From the NCBI RefSeq assembly GCF_050624435.1, contig NC_134543.1:122526475-122590474 (forward strand): 64,000 bases of DNA, written 5' to 3'. The stretch is from Tenrec ecaudatus. Taxonomy: Eukaryota; Chordata; Mammalia; Afrosoricida; Tenrecidae. Of the stretch, positions 22,070 through 33,562 are shown one piece after another; within the stretch, counting starts at the first letter, position 1; each line of letters begins with the position of its first letter. Below the pieces are notes generated by a model. The model was not told the DNA's origin. It saw only the letters and a list, made by a program, of their open reading frames with translations, and did no database searches. The position numbers and the translations under genes were made by a program.

Positions 22070-22600
22070 TTTTCACAGTAGATATCAAACTGACTTGCAT
22101 AGCCAGTTCATGAGTCAGCCAAGCACCCGAACTTGACAGACATCACTGGATTGCACTGTCTTAAGGATGAATGGCTCTTAAATGGGACTACAGTTTTTAT
22201 GATTTCATTGATGGCCATGACACTTAAGGGCATGTACGCTTCCTTCAGGCAGCTATAGAGAGCATTGATAATTGGGCACCATTTGGGAAGTCGGTCATGG
22301 CAGCTTCTCCTTTGTCCAAGGCTGACGACTTGTCGTGGCAGTGCACAATCACAGTCAGTTCGGCAACTCTTGTGTTAGTCATAAACTCTACAACACAAGT
22401 AACTCCAAAAAGGTGGCCACTGGACCAATACATTCTGAGCTCCAGCAAAACCTCTCTACCCATCAGTATACGCACAGGAGTGAATGTCTTTATTTCTTCC
22501 ACAGGTGTGAGCTGCCAGTTTTTCCATGGCAGTATAATCGTATGCCCTCCATATCAAGTTGTACAGTCCTGGATTGCATAAATATTCATTAATTCCTTTA
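22070..22600 (-). pseudogene. Decayed piggyBac (PGBD-type) transposase fragment
   Basis: The - strand, read downward from about 22600, keeps a broken series of motifs typical of PGBD/piggyBac transposases. In order: a WQLTPVEEIKTF-like stretch; an ILMG motif; LRMYWSS at about 22417-22437; SSALDKGEA; then, after a frame change near 22250, INEII followed by VPFKSHSSLRQ (22158-22192), FGCLADS, a stop, and YASQFDIY. In the family these precede and span the first catalytic Asp; here that position is Asn (INEII where family members have a DE pair), so this copy is inactive. The central 85 codons (22245-22502) are still open. An acidic stretch further upstream (to about 22830) and an LKEKGMRR block near 21950 may belong to the same element. 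It may be a DNA transposon fossil or a retrocopy of a PGBD-derived host gene. No terminal inverted repeats or TTAA sites were identified. Confidence 0.72.
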
Positions 22601-23169
22601 TAATTTCCAACGCAAGCAATTTATGTATCTTCCTGGGTCAAGTCCAAGTAAGCTTTGACATATTGCTAAAGCAGGTTTGTTATATTTCCAAAGTAGGACA
22701 CATAATCACACCATCCACCTTCATTTCCCCCACTTTCATCATGGGCATGCTCATTTGATTCCGCCCTTTCTTCTGTAATGTCAACTGCTTCATCATAACA
22801 CCACGTCAGAGACATTGTTGGTACCAAGTGTGATCATTAAGGTATTGTGTCAACTTGGTGGGCCAGGATTTTCAGTTAAGACATCAGAATCTCCTAGGAC
22901 AAGATCTAAAACAATGTAATCATTTGCAATGATGAGATCTGCTATGAGCAGCCAACCTATTGAAAGAATCTGCTTCCAATATATGTGGACACCATGGGAA
23001 AGTTTTTTTTTTTCTTTTTTGGGAGGGTAGGGGGGTCTGGATTCTGCATCTTTGGACTTGAGCCTCAGCCTGCCATATTGTCTGCGTATCAGGGAAAGTG
23101 TCAGCAACCGACCATATAATCTGTCAACTTTAGACGCATTCACCTTTACAGCCTGAAGCCTGCCACCTG

Positions 23170-23320
23170 ATCTGGTTCCCTTCAGCTGGGGACGCGCAGG
23201 ACCATGTGCATGACAGGTGACTCAAATTGCTCACTACTGTGTATGTGTAGGCAAGTGACAGTGACACACCCAAGTGTTGATTTGGGGGTGACAAGTTCAT
23301 TTTGGTCAGTGGGTAGATTT
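23170..23320 (-). repeat. Unnamed repeat, copy A of an inverted pair
   Basis: The reverse complement of this segment aligns over about 150 bp with 25145-25295. Shared landmarks: AACTTGTCACCCCCAAATCA, ACACTTGGGTGTGTCAC, and GCACATGGTC followed by TGAAGGGA. Identity is roughly 80-85% by eye. I do not recognise the family. Confidence 0.75.
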
Positions 23321-25144
23321 GAACGTATCAAATCCATGAATCCTTCAGCCCCTGAAGTTACATGAGTCAAGATAAGCCTGCAGAGTGACATCTCTCACCT
23401 ACGGAGTAGGAACACGTCCACCTCTAAACCATTTGAACCATGGCCTTGATCACACACCGCCTCCAATTCACCCTCACTCTGAGTAGAAAAAATAATTCAT
23501 CTAGAATATCTTCATCCTTCAAAAGCCCACTTCAAAAAAGCAATTTTCCAGAAAAACAATTATTCTTGTTTTTGCAAAATCAGGATAACACGAATGCCAT
23601 AGCTCCCCTTCATAATGAAGCTACACAAGAGGGAATTGCAAACATCTTACTTCATGTTCGCATGCAGACAACAAAATAATTCAGTGTCCTGAGAAAATAC
23701 TTTAATAATGAGTCAATTTTTATTGAAAAAGATAAACTACCTGCAGCTCCTATAACAGAAGGTTCAATGGTTTCAAGAAATACACGTGCACCACATCAGG
23801 GATTCTATAACTTGTACATGCTACATACTTCCCATGATCTGTGCCTGCAATAAGTTATGCACTTGAAAATTAAACCATCATGAAAGCCACAGCTTCCCAC
23901 CGACACACAGGAAACTACTACAACATTCGCAAAGGTTAGCTAATAGACGCCAAAGTTTCACATAATCACACCTCCAGATGCACCATCTCCTACCACGTCC
24001 TTTAAACGCAGTGATTTGGCAGCAATGAACATTTCTTTCGTTCTAAATAGTTATATGCCAGACACCAGCATATAGGCGAAGAGGGACGCAAGTATCACAA
24101 GAAACTAGGGAGGCAAAGAAATGTCAGCAGGTGATGTGCCCTTGCATGGTAGATGATTTCAGGTGTGAGCATGGGAAAAAATATTTATTATTGTTTTCAA
24201 AAATAGTGTCTTTTATTTCTGTGGTTGTGGATGCTAAAGATGAAAACAGCACACCACACGCCAATTTAACCATGTGTACATCACAGTAGCGCTGATCGCA
24301 TTCTTTAACTCCTGCGACTGTTCTCGCCCTCCTTTTCAGAAGCACTGCTCCGCCACTGGCACGAACTCCTGGCCTGCTAAGTTTCTCTTCTGACATTCAA
24401 GTAGCTAATGTCAGCTTGATCTTAAATAGATTGCTCTGCAAGTGAGCACGGTGTTCAAGGCACACGTTCTTTACCGCGTCAGCTAAAGTATCGTTTGTTT
24501 TACAGAAGATCACAGCGGATATGTTTTTTGTTTAATGTTGAAAGATAACGTTGGGGTAATCGTTTCAGAGGTTCATCTAGACTTGAAAAATTCTGGATTC
24601 CAGAGATTTTGAAATCCTGGTCTTTATTTTTAAGAGGAGTCTATTCCTAGAGGGATACGAGAGAAGAGGCACCGAAGCATCATAGAAATCTTACTATAAG
24701 GATTCTATGCTATAAACAGCCTACTAAGCTCAGAGTCCTATGGAGGAAGACACTGCTCCAGGAAACAGGAATTCTTCAAGAGCCATCAGCCATGTGCTTT
24801 CTTTTTACTTGTGACTTACACAAACCTACGGACTCCTCAAGAAGCCTGGTCCCCCGTCTTCAGTGTGTTCTGTACCTCCCTGTGCGCACGGGGAGGCAGA
24901 CACTGTTTTGCCCACATTGCTGGCTCACCGTTTAACCCAAAGGCCCAGGCATGTTTGTGTTGCCAGCCTGGCCTGCTGGGACCAGGACAGGATGTCCTTA
25001 AATTGAAAGACCTCCTTGTAACCATGTGTCTCATGTAAATCTCTCCATATTTACTTAAGAAAACTTCAGGCCTTTCAAGGAAATCTCCTTTTGACAAAGG
25101 TACTGTGTATCCTCAGTACTCAGGGATCTGATAACTTTCAAGTC
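23321..25144. other. Unique-looking DNA between inverted repeat copies
   Basis: A possible, strongly diverged L1 3' UTR piece lies at 24170-24320 (AATATTTATTATTGTTTTCA, ACGCCAATTTAACCATGTGT). Otherwise nothing is recognised. The 90-codon frame at 24124-24396 falls in that piece. Confidence 0.4.
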
Positions 25145-25295
25145 CACCCACTAACCAAAATTAACTTGTCACCCCCAAATCAACACTTGGGTGTGTCACC
25201 ATCACTTGCTCACATGTACACAGTCACGAACAGTTTGAGTCACCCGTCAGGCACATGGTCAGGCACATCCTCACTTGAAGGGACCCAACCAGAAT
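25145..25295 (+). repeat. Unnamed repeat, copy B of an inverted pair
   Basis: The partner of 23170-23320 in the opposite orientation, about 1.8 kb downstream, and just upstream of an RTE fragment. It reads AACTTGTCACCCCCAAATCA, ACACTTGGGTGTGTCACCAT, and CAGGCACATGGTCAGGCAC. It could be one arm of a larger element or an independent insertion. Confidence 0.75.
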
Positions 25296-25335
25296 GCAGT
25301 GCTATCGGCAGTGAGTTCACAAATGTTAGTGAGTC

Positions 25336-25716
25336 ATATACATGCATGTGGATATGTGACTGAACTATGGAAAAGAACACTGAAAGTACCATGGACTTCC
25401 GAAAGAAGAAACAAGTCAATCTTGAAAGAAATACAGACAAAAGGCTCCTTAGAGGCAAGGATGGCAAGGCTTCGTCTCATGGAATTTGGACACGTTATCA
25501 GAGCCCTTGGTCCCTGGAGAAGGACATCCTGCTTGGTAAGGCAGAGGGGCAGCAAACAAGCAGAAGGCCTGGGATGCGACAGGCGGACACAGTGGCTGCA
25601 ACAATGGGCTCAAAGGTAAGAACACTTGTCATCACGGTCAGGGCTGGGAGGTGTTTGTGCTGTTGTGCAAAAGGCCCATAGGAGTGGGAAGCGACATGAG
25701 GCACCTTACAACAACA
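25336..25716 (+). mobile_element. RTE-clade LINE fragment (3' end)
   Basis: Frameshifted translation gives VPWTSERRNKSILKEIQ, LEARMARLRLMEFGHVIRA, and WRRTSCLVRQRG, followed by a TQWLQQ/DTVAATMG motif. All are hallmarks of the BovB/RTE reverse-transcriptase C terminus. The copy ends in an ACCTTACAACAACA tail at about 25716. It starts inside the ORF (5'-truncated) and codes for nothing functional. Confidence 0.87.
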
Positions 25717-25854
25717 TGCATGTGTAGACAAACACATATACATACACACACGTGCATATAGCCTCAAAGAAATACATAAAACACATTCATGTGCTAATGG
25801 GTTAATGAAACTGCTGTGACCAGAGGCTTACAGGAGCCTAAATGTATTTTGTCT

Positions 25855-26015
25855 AGCTTTGGGCCAGTAATCCCAAGGTGAGCCGTTCGAGCGCCCCAGC
25901 TGCTCCTCGGGAGAATGTCGGAGCTTTCTGCTCCTGTACAGACCGATGGCCTAGGAAACCCAAAGGGGCAGATCTCCTCTGTCCTATACATTCACTCGAT
26001 GGTGGTGAGGTTTTT
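25855..26015 (+). mobile_element. AfroSINE fragment, forward
   Basis: CCCAGCTGCTCCTCGGGAGA, GGAAACCCAAAGGGGCAGAT and CTCCTCTGTCCTATACATTC match the SINE body; the head is diverged. Confidence 0.7.
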
Positions 26016-26415
26016 GTTCTGTTGCAGTTCAGTGTCTGGGGTTACCTTGTAGAATGTAACTACCAAGAATAAGCATGACTAACTGTACTTCTCTGTGCAG
26101 TTAGATGCCCGGGGTGAAGGGGGGGAAGGAAAACGTAAGGTTTCTCTGAATCCTGACACCCCTTCCACCTCGTGGAACCCCTTCTCTCCTTACAGGCCTT
26201 TTCCACTTCTGTACATTCACATTCTGTAACTGTCCCACAAGTAATGCCAGCTGGCACCCGCTCCCGGGAATACCCTGATCCTGCCTGGCTTATGCCTCAA
26301 GTGGCCTGGCCGTGGACAGAGGGTAAGCAAGAAGTCTCCAAACTCAAAGCCCATGTGAAGCAACCACTGGCTTAATAAGAAAATGCATGGTCTGCATGCC
26401 AGGTCCATAGAGAAA

Positions 26416-26617
26416 AGAAGCCCCGGTGGCACAGTGTGTTAAGCGCCCGGCTGCTAAGTCAAAGGTCGGTGGTTTGAACCTATCAGTTGCCCGTGGGAGA
26501 AAGATGAGGCAGTCTGCTTCCAAAAAGATTTGGCGACTCAGCAATCGTATGGATTGGGACTACTGTCCCCTCAGAGTCCCTATCAATCAGAATCCACTAA
26601 CAACCAATGGGTTATAT
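26416..26617 (+). mobile_element. AfroSINE, forward
   Basis: AAGCCCCGGTGGCACAGTGT, GTTAAGCGCCCGGCTGCTAA, GTTTGAACCTATCAGTTGCC and GGGAGAAAGATGAGGCAGTC, with an AGTCCCTATCAATCAGAATC tail. Confidence 0.85.
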
Positions 26618-26637
26618 AGGGGTTGAGCTTCATATTG

Positions 26638-26820
26638 CAGGAGTCCTGCCAGGGCTACTGGGTAAACATGAGACAGCGGTTGCAGCGGTGTTTTAAACCC
26701 ACCAGCCACCCCAGGAGAGAACAACGAGGTGATCTGCTACAAGGAAAATGCAAAGCTTCAGACACCCTCTCTACGTTGCCATGAGTTAGAAAGTAAGAGA
26801 CTTCGATTCAGAGGAAACTG
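26638..26820 (+). mobile_element. Diverged AfroSINE, forward
   Basis: AGGAGTCCTGCCAGGGCTAC, TTTTAAACCCACCAGCCACC and GTTGCCATGAGTTAGAAAGT keep the element order. It lies directly against a reverse copy. Confidence 0.65.
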
Positions 26821-26821
26821 A

Positions 26822-26935
26822 TAGGACAGGGCAGAACTGCCCCTGTGGGTTGGTGACCCTCCTCTTTACAGGTGGCTTTGAACTGCAGTCTTGGCTGTTC
26901 ACAGCTCAAAGCATAACCATGCCACCGCCACGCCT
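26822..26935 (-). mobile_element. AfroSINE fragment, reverse
   Basis: GGACAGGGCAGAACTGCCCC, AGGTGGCTTTGAACTGCAGT and CATAACCATGCCACCGCCAC form the tail-to-head order. With the previous copy it makes a tail-to-tail pair. Confidence 0.75.
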
Positions 26936-27936
26936 ATTACCCTCCTCCTAACCAGAACCCCCACCCCACAAAAAAACCCTTCTCTTCCAGAACTATTCCA
27001 AGACGGTATCATTACAGATCTTCTTGAGTCTGACCGTCAGAACGAATGTCACTCATCTGTGTAGAGTTTATCTTCATGTCGTCATATAAAAAGCACTCAG
27101 TACAACAACAACAAGATGATGATGAAAAGTATAATTGGGGAAATTAATGCATCAATTAAGGAGATTTAAATGCATTTAATCGCCAGCGCTTAGGCGAGGC
27201 AATATATTATTCAGCTGGTTTGCACAACTTTTTGTCTTCTGGCAGGACACCGTTCTCCTTCTTGAGCAAGTATGACTCCGGTGGTCACCCAAGTATCAAA
27301 CCAGGATTCCGATGGTCTCTTAAGAGTAGCTACATCTCTCAGACATCCATTGGTGTGCCTCCAACCGATCCACCTCCCCAGTTCCAGAAGACTTCTATAA
27401 AACGTGCATGAGTCTAGCTGTCACTTTTGAATCCCTTCTCAATCCTTGGGAGAAGACTGGAAACCAGAGGTCGAGTAGGGCTTCCGTCAGCAATACCTCT
27501 TGCGGAGGCTCAGCCCTCAGCGCGGCAGGTAGAGCACACCTGGGGCTCCTCCTCAGAGTTCCCCTCTTGCTGGCCTGTGTGTTTCTGGATGGTGGTGGTA
27601 AAGAGCTCATGTCTCAGAGTCACTTCTGGTTTGAAACCTGACTCTGCTGCCTGATCTCTGTGCAGCCCTGAGCAACTCCTGGCCCCTCCCTACGTGGCAG
27701 TTCCCACGCTTGCACACGGAGGACGGTAACACTTACAGCAGGGTGGGGAAGATGGGAGGTCCTACCAAAGGTTCAGAGGGGGCCCGGCATAGAGCGAGAC
27801 GGATGATGACCAAGGACTGAAAGAGACATTGAGCAGAAGTGAGCAGCTCAGTAGCGCCACATCCAGGCAGCTCAGCACTACTTATTCCCCTCCGAGCAGT
27901 AGCCCCCACTTCCCCGCCCCTATCACCGCACAGAGG
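26936..27936. other. Unique-looking, moderately GC-rich DNA
   Basis: Holds scattered CpG (near 27480-27530) but no CpG island, and no repeat was recognised. Frames are short. Confidence 0.5.
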
Positions 27937-28112
27937 GAGACCCGCTGGTGTAGGTTGGGCTGCTAACTTCAAGTAAGGGCAGCAGTTCAAAACCACCAGC
28001 AGGTCCATGGGAGAAAGTCAAGGCTTTCTATTCCTGTGATGAGTTACCGTCTCAGAAACACACGGGGGCAGTTCAACCCGATCTTCCAGGGTGCCTATGA
28101 GTCAGAAGTACA
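27937..28112 (+). mobile_element. AfroSINE, forward
   Basis: GAGACCCGCTGGTGTAGGTT, GGCAGCAGTTCAAAACCACC, CATGGGAGAAAGTCAAGGCT and TGCCTATGAGTCAGAAGTAC. Confidence 0.82.
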
Positions 28113-28279
28113 AGCCTGGGGTGCATCACCACACCAAGATTATGTGGTTTACCTCCTCCCTATTTCTCCTCCCAGATCCCCTCCAGCAAAGGAGTCCGGC
28201 CGTCCTTTCTCTCCCAGCACCGACCCTTACCTTTATATTAGCTGCCACTGTCCTTTGAGAGTCCCTATTTTCTGCCATT

Positions 28280-28324
28280 ACACACACACACACACCGCCG
28301 CCGCCGCCGCCGCCACCACCACCC
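28280..28324. repeat. (CA)n(CCG)n(CCA)n compound simple repeat
   Basis: About 16 bp of CA, then six or so CCG units, then CCA units. CCG runs like this are uncommon in non-genic DNA; no CpG island surrounds it. Confidence 0.95.
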
Positions 28325-28479
28325 CCAACTATAGGTTAAGAAACTCCACCTTTGTCAGCGCCATGGTTTTGAATGGTTAGTTCTGGTTTGACCCTCTGGT
28401 GAGAATTTGCCTTCCCACCTAACAAGATCCCTAGGGGATTAGTATAATGCCCCCAAGTGATGCTTGTGCATACGCAAGA

Positions 28480-28712
28480 TAGGATAGAGTAATTATGTAT
28501 AAGTTATTAAGGGTTTGTGAGGGAGGGGGAGCGGGGAGGGAGGGGGAGGGGAAAGGAAAATGAGCTGATTCCAGGAACCCAAGTGGAAGGCGAATGATTT
28601 TGAGAATGATGAGGGTGTATAACGAATGTATATGGGTGCTTTACTCATTTGATGTATGTATGGATTGTGATGAGAGTTGTATGAGCCCCAATAAAATGAC
28701 TGATAAAAAAAG
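28480..28712 (+). mobile_element. L1 3' end with poly(A), forward
   Basis: Contains a purine tract (28508-28560), GATTTTGAGAATGATGAGGG, GTATGGATTGTGATGAGAGT, TGTATGAGCCCCAATAAAAT and a short A tail at about 28706-28712. AATAAA is the polyadenylation signal. It may start upstream, near 28385; that part is not diagnostic by eye. Confidence 0.85.
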
Positions 28713-30003
28713 AATGGGGCTCTTGTTAGAATGTAGATAAATGTAGCTTCTCATTCAGTATATCTGGAGTGGAAAAGCAAGCTCTGAGGGGGTGGGGAGG
28801 GGGGGGACTCAAACTGAAATGAACAAGAAGTCCTGGTCAGTACTGTGTCCCCAGCTCCTGGCGCCGTAATGGACAGGGAGCAGGTGTCTGCATCGACTGT
28901 GAGTGGGTGAAGGCCCACAGAGGCCGTGTGGAACCCACATAAATCTGCCCTTAATGACGAGCACATGGCTCACATTCGGCATCAAATTCTGCCACCCCAT
29001 CTCCTTTCAGTCCGTCTTGGGAGGAGCAGCAGAAAGAATCTCAGCACCAGGTGGAGGCCTTTGCTCCGACGAAATGAGCGCCAGTCACACACACACGGTG
29101 AGTACAGAGTGCAGTTACTGGCTTGGCCGCCTCTCTCGGAAGAGGATCCTCTTGCTAGAGATGCGTGTCAGCATGGATACAATCCAGATGTTTGTACCAG
29201 TGTCTGGCATAAATAAACGTGGAGAGAATGCAGGTCGGTCCAGCCATTAGTAACCAAATCTCTTGCTCTCTGGGGAGCGGTTTCAGATGTTGGCTTCGTC
29301 CCTGTCCCTGCCTAAAGAGACTTCTAGAATTGCAACCATTTTATCGACCGGTCATTTGACTCCGGCCAGTGGCTCTACCTCTGGGTCCAGGGTCGTTTTG
29401 AACAGGGAAGGGGGAGGGGGGCAGTGGACAGTTTACAGGGCCGACAAACTTCCAAGCTTCAAAGAAGCACCTTGTGCTTCCAATCGTACATCCATATTTC
29501 TGGTAGGCACCATGGAGAGCCTCACATGTGTGGCCTCCCGCGTGGCTGGAAATCAAAGCGGCTGCCCCGGGGCTTGTTTTCTGAAGCCCGAGAGCACCGG
29601 GCAATGCGAGCCTCCCCTGGAGAGCTGCTGACTGCAGGAAAACCCCCGGAAATGTTACCTCTGTCTACTCCTGAGTGCCTTCAAAGTCATAGTACTCTAA
29701 CCCTAGGGATGCCCATTTGGGAGTGAGCAAGGAACTAGATATAGCAAATGAGATATGAAGCAGGACAGGTCACTTTAAAAGTTATCTACAAACTTAGAGA
29801 CCTCCCCAAAATATTTTTTTTTAATTTTGGAAACAGCTAGATATAAAAGGGTCTTAGTTGATTAATCGTTCCCTCGGTATATATTATACCCATCCTCAAT
29901 CATCTATTACTTTTCATAGAAAACAGTGGGGAGCCCAGAGTAGTTGCTACTATCCTACTTGATTCATACAGGAATAGGGATTTACAATTCTTCATTCAAG
30001 TCA
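28713..30003. other. Unique-looking DNA
   Basis: Frames to 122 codons (29263-29631) without motifs. A G-run (28790-28807) and an AT-rich stretch near 29810 are present. No repeat recognised. Confidence 0.5.
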
Positions 30004-30170
30004 GGAGCTTGGATGGCACTATTGGGTAAGCATTGGGTGGCTAACCGGAGGGCCGAAGGTTCAAACCCACCAACAGATCTGCCAGAGCATGGTGAGGCTG
30101 TGTGACCCAGTAAAGGCCAGAAGCCTGGCACACCCTACATAAGGTTGCTATGAGTCAGAACCCTCGTTTT
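30004..30170 (+). mobile_element. AfroSINE, forward
   Basis: GAGCTTGGATGGCACTATTG, GAAGGTTCAAACCCACCAAC and GGTTGCTATGAGTCAGAACC in element order. Confidence 0.8.
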
Positions 30171-30235
30171 CCTATGGCTGGCTGTAGGGTTTGTCTTGTT
30201 TTAAGTAGTTGGAATTTGCCCCGTCTGGGAGAACT

Positions 30236-30415
30236 GGAGAGTCTCGGGGTGGTACAAAAGGTCATGCTCCTGGCTGCTTACAGAAAGGTTGACGGTCCAA
30301 CCTTCAACAGGCACCTCCGAAGAAAGGGCTACAGGACTACTGGAAAGTCACCCACCTCAAACCCTAGAGAGCGCACGCTCCTCAACGGCAATGACTGGGT
30401 TTTCTTCTGTTAATA
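30236..30415 (+). mobile_element. Diverged AfroSINE, forward
   Basis: CTGGCTGCTTACAGAAAGGT, CAACAGGCACCTCCGAAGAA, and a CAACGGCAATGACTGGGTTT tail fit an old AfroSINE. Confidence 0.65.
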
Positions 30416-30565
30416 ATAATTGGAGTTCTGGAATGTTTGCAGACAGGACACCCACATCTAGATGTCTAGTCCCTACCACTGGCAGATCATTGCAAAGATC
30501 TGGGACGAACATAGACCCCTCATATGTTGCCGTGAGAATCATGTGAAAGAATAAGGGAAAGCACT

Positions 30566-30617
30566 ATAATTCACAGCAATAATTAGATATAATAATTCAC
30601 AGCAACAATTAGATACT
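30566..30617. repeat. 26-bp tandem duplication
   Basis: ATAATTCACAGCAATAATTA is repeated as ATAATTCACAGCAACAATTA at a period near 32 bp, AT-rich, with no coding potential. Confidence 0.75.
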
Positions 30618-30702
30618 ATTTCCCTATCAGAATGAAAGAGCAAATGCTAATGAGCTCTTTCAGGAAAAGAATCACAACGATATCGATATATCTATCTGTA
30701 TG

Positions 30703-30900
30703 TCTCCTGATTGTGTAGTGGTTATGTATTGGGCTGCTAACCACAAGGTCAGCAGTTCAAAACCACCAGCCCCCTCCATGGTAGCAAGATGAGGCTTTCT
30801 ACTCCCACTAAGCATTATAATCTTGGAAATCCACAGGGGCAGCTCTCCTCTGTCCTATAGGGAACTAAAAGTAGGAATCAATTAAATGGCAAAATTTTAC
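30703..30900 (+). mobile_element. AfroSINE, forward
   Basis: GTGTAGTGGTTATGTATTGG, GCTGCTAACCACAAGGTCAG, CAGTTCAAAACCACCAGCCC, AGATGAGGCTTTCTACTCCC and CTCTGTCCTATAGGG. Well preserved. Confidence 0.88.
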
Positions 30901-30933
30901 AGCTGCATGTTCTTCTCCTAAATCGGCCATCAC

Positions 30934-30951
30934 CAAAAAAAAAAAAAAAAA
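30934..30951. repeat. Poly(A) run
   Basis: About 18 consecutive A residues about 35 bp after a forward AfroSINE, and not clearly its tail. Confidence 0.9.
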
Positions 30952-31657
30952 TGAGGTTTGAGTGAAACTGCATTCACGAAAAATTCCACTGTGACCAGAG
31001 AGAACATTCCCAGTTGATGCCACTGGGTGCACTAACTCTGAGAAAGTGGCTCAGTGTTTGCCTTATGGGGAAGAATACATACTATGAAAGCTCTCCTCTC
31101 AGCGGAGCTTTTCCATCTTATTTTTTTTCAGGGAGGGCACCCCCTGGGGTGTGGGTGTGTACACTGAAATGACATATGTATTTATAAATGTAAGTCGTAT
31201 TTATAAATTATGTTCTTTCCTTTCTATTTCTAAGTATCTTTTGGCTAGGCCAGTGTAGAATTCTAAGAAAAACAGTAGAATAGGAAAAATATGGTTGCTT
31301 GGTTTTACTATCAAGGATTTTTTAAAAGATGTTGTTAGAAGAACGTTAGGAAACTTCTGTCTAATCTGACCCACTCATGTGAGACAGAAAACCAGAACCA
31401 TACACAGATTCCCCATGGAAGGCTCCACACTAAGCAAACCGTCTTTCCTGCTTTCCATAAGCAGTGGTGCTGGATAGAGCCCGCAGTTGCATCTCTGTCT
31501 AGGAGGTGAGAGCTGGGGCTGACTGACCAAGACAGGAATCTCTCTGCTTCTCCACAAGGGCAGGAGGCAGGGAAGTTTCTCATCCCTAAGGTCGCCCGTG
31601 GCTTCTCACTCCCACTCCCCAGAGCAGCGTTGCCTTCCCTGGGGGGCAGAGGGGAAG

Positions 31658-31660
<3 letters not shown>

Positions 31661-31708
<48 letters not shown>
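31661..31708. repeat. (TG)24 microsatellite
   Basis: Uninterrupted TG dinucleotide array of 48 bp, preceded by a G-rich stretch. Confidence 0.98.
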
Positions 31709-31709
<1 letters not shown>

Positions 31710-32159
31710 TGTTATTAAAATGCCAGGCAAAAGTCATGATGAAAGTTTATGAAATGTCCGGTTCCAGCAGGTATCAAAGCCAGGAGAATTGCTCATCTAG
31801 ATTATCTGGGTTTGCAAGGGCAGTTCCTCTAGTACAGAGTTTCCGACACCCACTCGTTTCCTGGATTGGGGAAAATAAATTCCTAAGCTTCACTGTATCG
31901 GAGGCTGGAAATTTTCCATGTTCAAAAACCTAACATATTTCACAAAAATCTTTGAGTGCAAGAAAATCCCAATTTAAACAGACCCAAATAATCCCAGAGC
32001 ACACTACTGCCCACAACACATCTGTCTGGGTGTTTCTTCAGCTGGAAAAGGATGCTGAAATGCTCCGGCTGCTGTTGCTGCCAGGTGCCGTGGTGGGTGA
32101 GCTTCCGACTTCCAGAGATCTCATAGGGCAGAGAAGAATGCCTCTATAGGATTTTCTAG

Positions 32160-32290
32160 GTTCTGATCTGTAGGGAAATAGATCACTAGGTTTCTCTCCC
32201 ATGAAGGCGCTAAGTGGGCTTGGTCCGCGAGCCTCTCTGTTTGCAGTCACATACTTGGGTACGTAACTGTTGTGCCACCAGGACTCCTTG
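32160..32290 (-). mobile_element. AfroSINE fragment, reverse
   Basis: ATAGATCACTAGGTTTCTCT then CCCATGAAGGCGCTAAGTGG, and TAACTGTTGTGCCACCAGGA at the head. Confidence 0.7.
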
Positions 32291-32775
32291 GTTCTCCAGC
32301 ACTCCAGGGAAAAACTAGGAAAGAGGGAAAGTGTCTCCTCGGCTCCTACTTCCACGCAATTCCCCCAAACCTCTTCTCTAGGGCCCTTGCTCCTTCACGG
32401 AGAAATGCAATAGTCTCATATGCGGACACACTGTGTTTCCCTTGATTCTCAGCTTTAAAAGCATGAAACATGGAGGGGGAACCCACAACAATGATCTGGG
32501 TCTATGCAGCTCTTAAGGGGCTGATTAGAAAAGCACAAGATTCCTCCAGGTTCCATTATCCATGCTTAGAAGACACTAGTTCTGCCGGTAGCTCGCAAAG
32601 CATGACAAGCAAAACCTTCTAGGCACCAAAGGTGGTCTCAAAGTCAAAAAGCCAGAGCATGCACCCTCTCTTGGACAAAGTGGAGTGCTAACTGGCTAGG
32701 GTCTCTTGTTCAAGTCCAAGGATAATCACAAGAGATGGATGATCTATTCAAGTTTTCCCAGAGATACCTGCTACT

Positions 32776-32960
32776 GTCACTAATGGTCAGTAAGCTGGTC
32801 CCAATGCACGGTGACCCCATGTGTTGCTGGGTAGAAGGTGAGATCCGTTTTCAAGACTGTGAGCTGTCTGAAGCTGACCATCATGTCTGTCCTCCAAGTA
32901 CCTCTGGGTGGATGCAAACCTCCAACCTTCCAGCCAGTAGTCAGGGGCTTAACAATTTTC
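32776..32960 (-). mobile_element. Old-type AfroSINE, reverse
   Basis: CCCAATGCACGGTGACCCCA, CCGTTTTCAAGACTGTGAGC and GATGCAAACCTCCAACCTTC then CAGCCAGTAG in the older AfroSINE order. Confidence 0.75.
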
Positions 32961-33048
32961 CCTACCCAGATTCCCTTCAGAGGTGCCTGGGGTTAGGAGT
33001 ATGTCCCATAGTTTTTTTTGTGGCTTTCTGTGCCATCTTAGAAGCTGA

Positions 33049-33156
<108 letters not shown>

Positions 33157-33512
33157 TCTCCCTCCTCCCCCACTACTTGCTATCTCCCACCCCACCCCCC
33201 ATTCTCTCTCATTTCCTCCGTCTCAAGTCTTCCATTGCCAGTTTGAGTTCTCTTGGCAGAAGCTTTAAGTGTACGGGTAACAGATGCCTGGAGGAGAGAA
33301 GCTACAAGCCCCGAAACCGAGCAATGCGCGGAGCTGGGGGAGCAGCTGCTCTGCTCTAGTCACTGTGTGTACAACTTCACCCAAAGTGTTTAGGAAACAG
33401 ATCACTCTGAAGCCTCTGCCGCCGATTCCAAACGTAGGCTCTTTCACTTCCAGCCATACATACTTGCCTTGCGATGCTGTTTGCTGTCTGCCAGGAGTTT
33501 TTCGGAATATGG

Positions 33513-33513
<1 letters not shown>

Positions 33514-33562
<49 letters not shown>
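33514..33562. repeat. (TG)n microsatellite
   Basis: About 48 bp of GT/TG repeats, the third long dinucleotide array within 2 kb. Confidence 0.98.
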
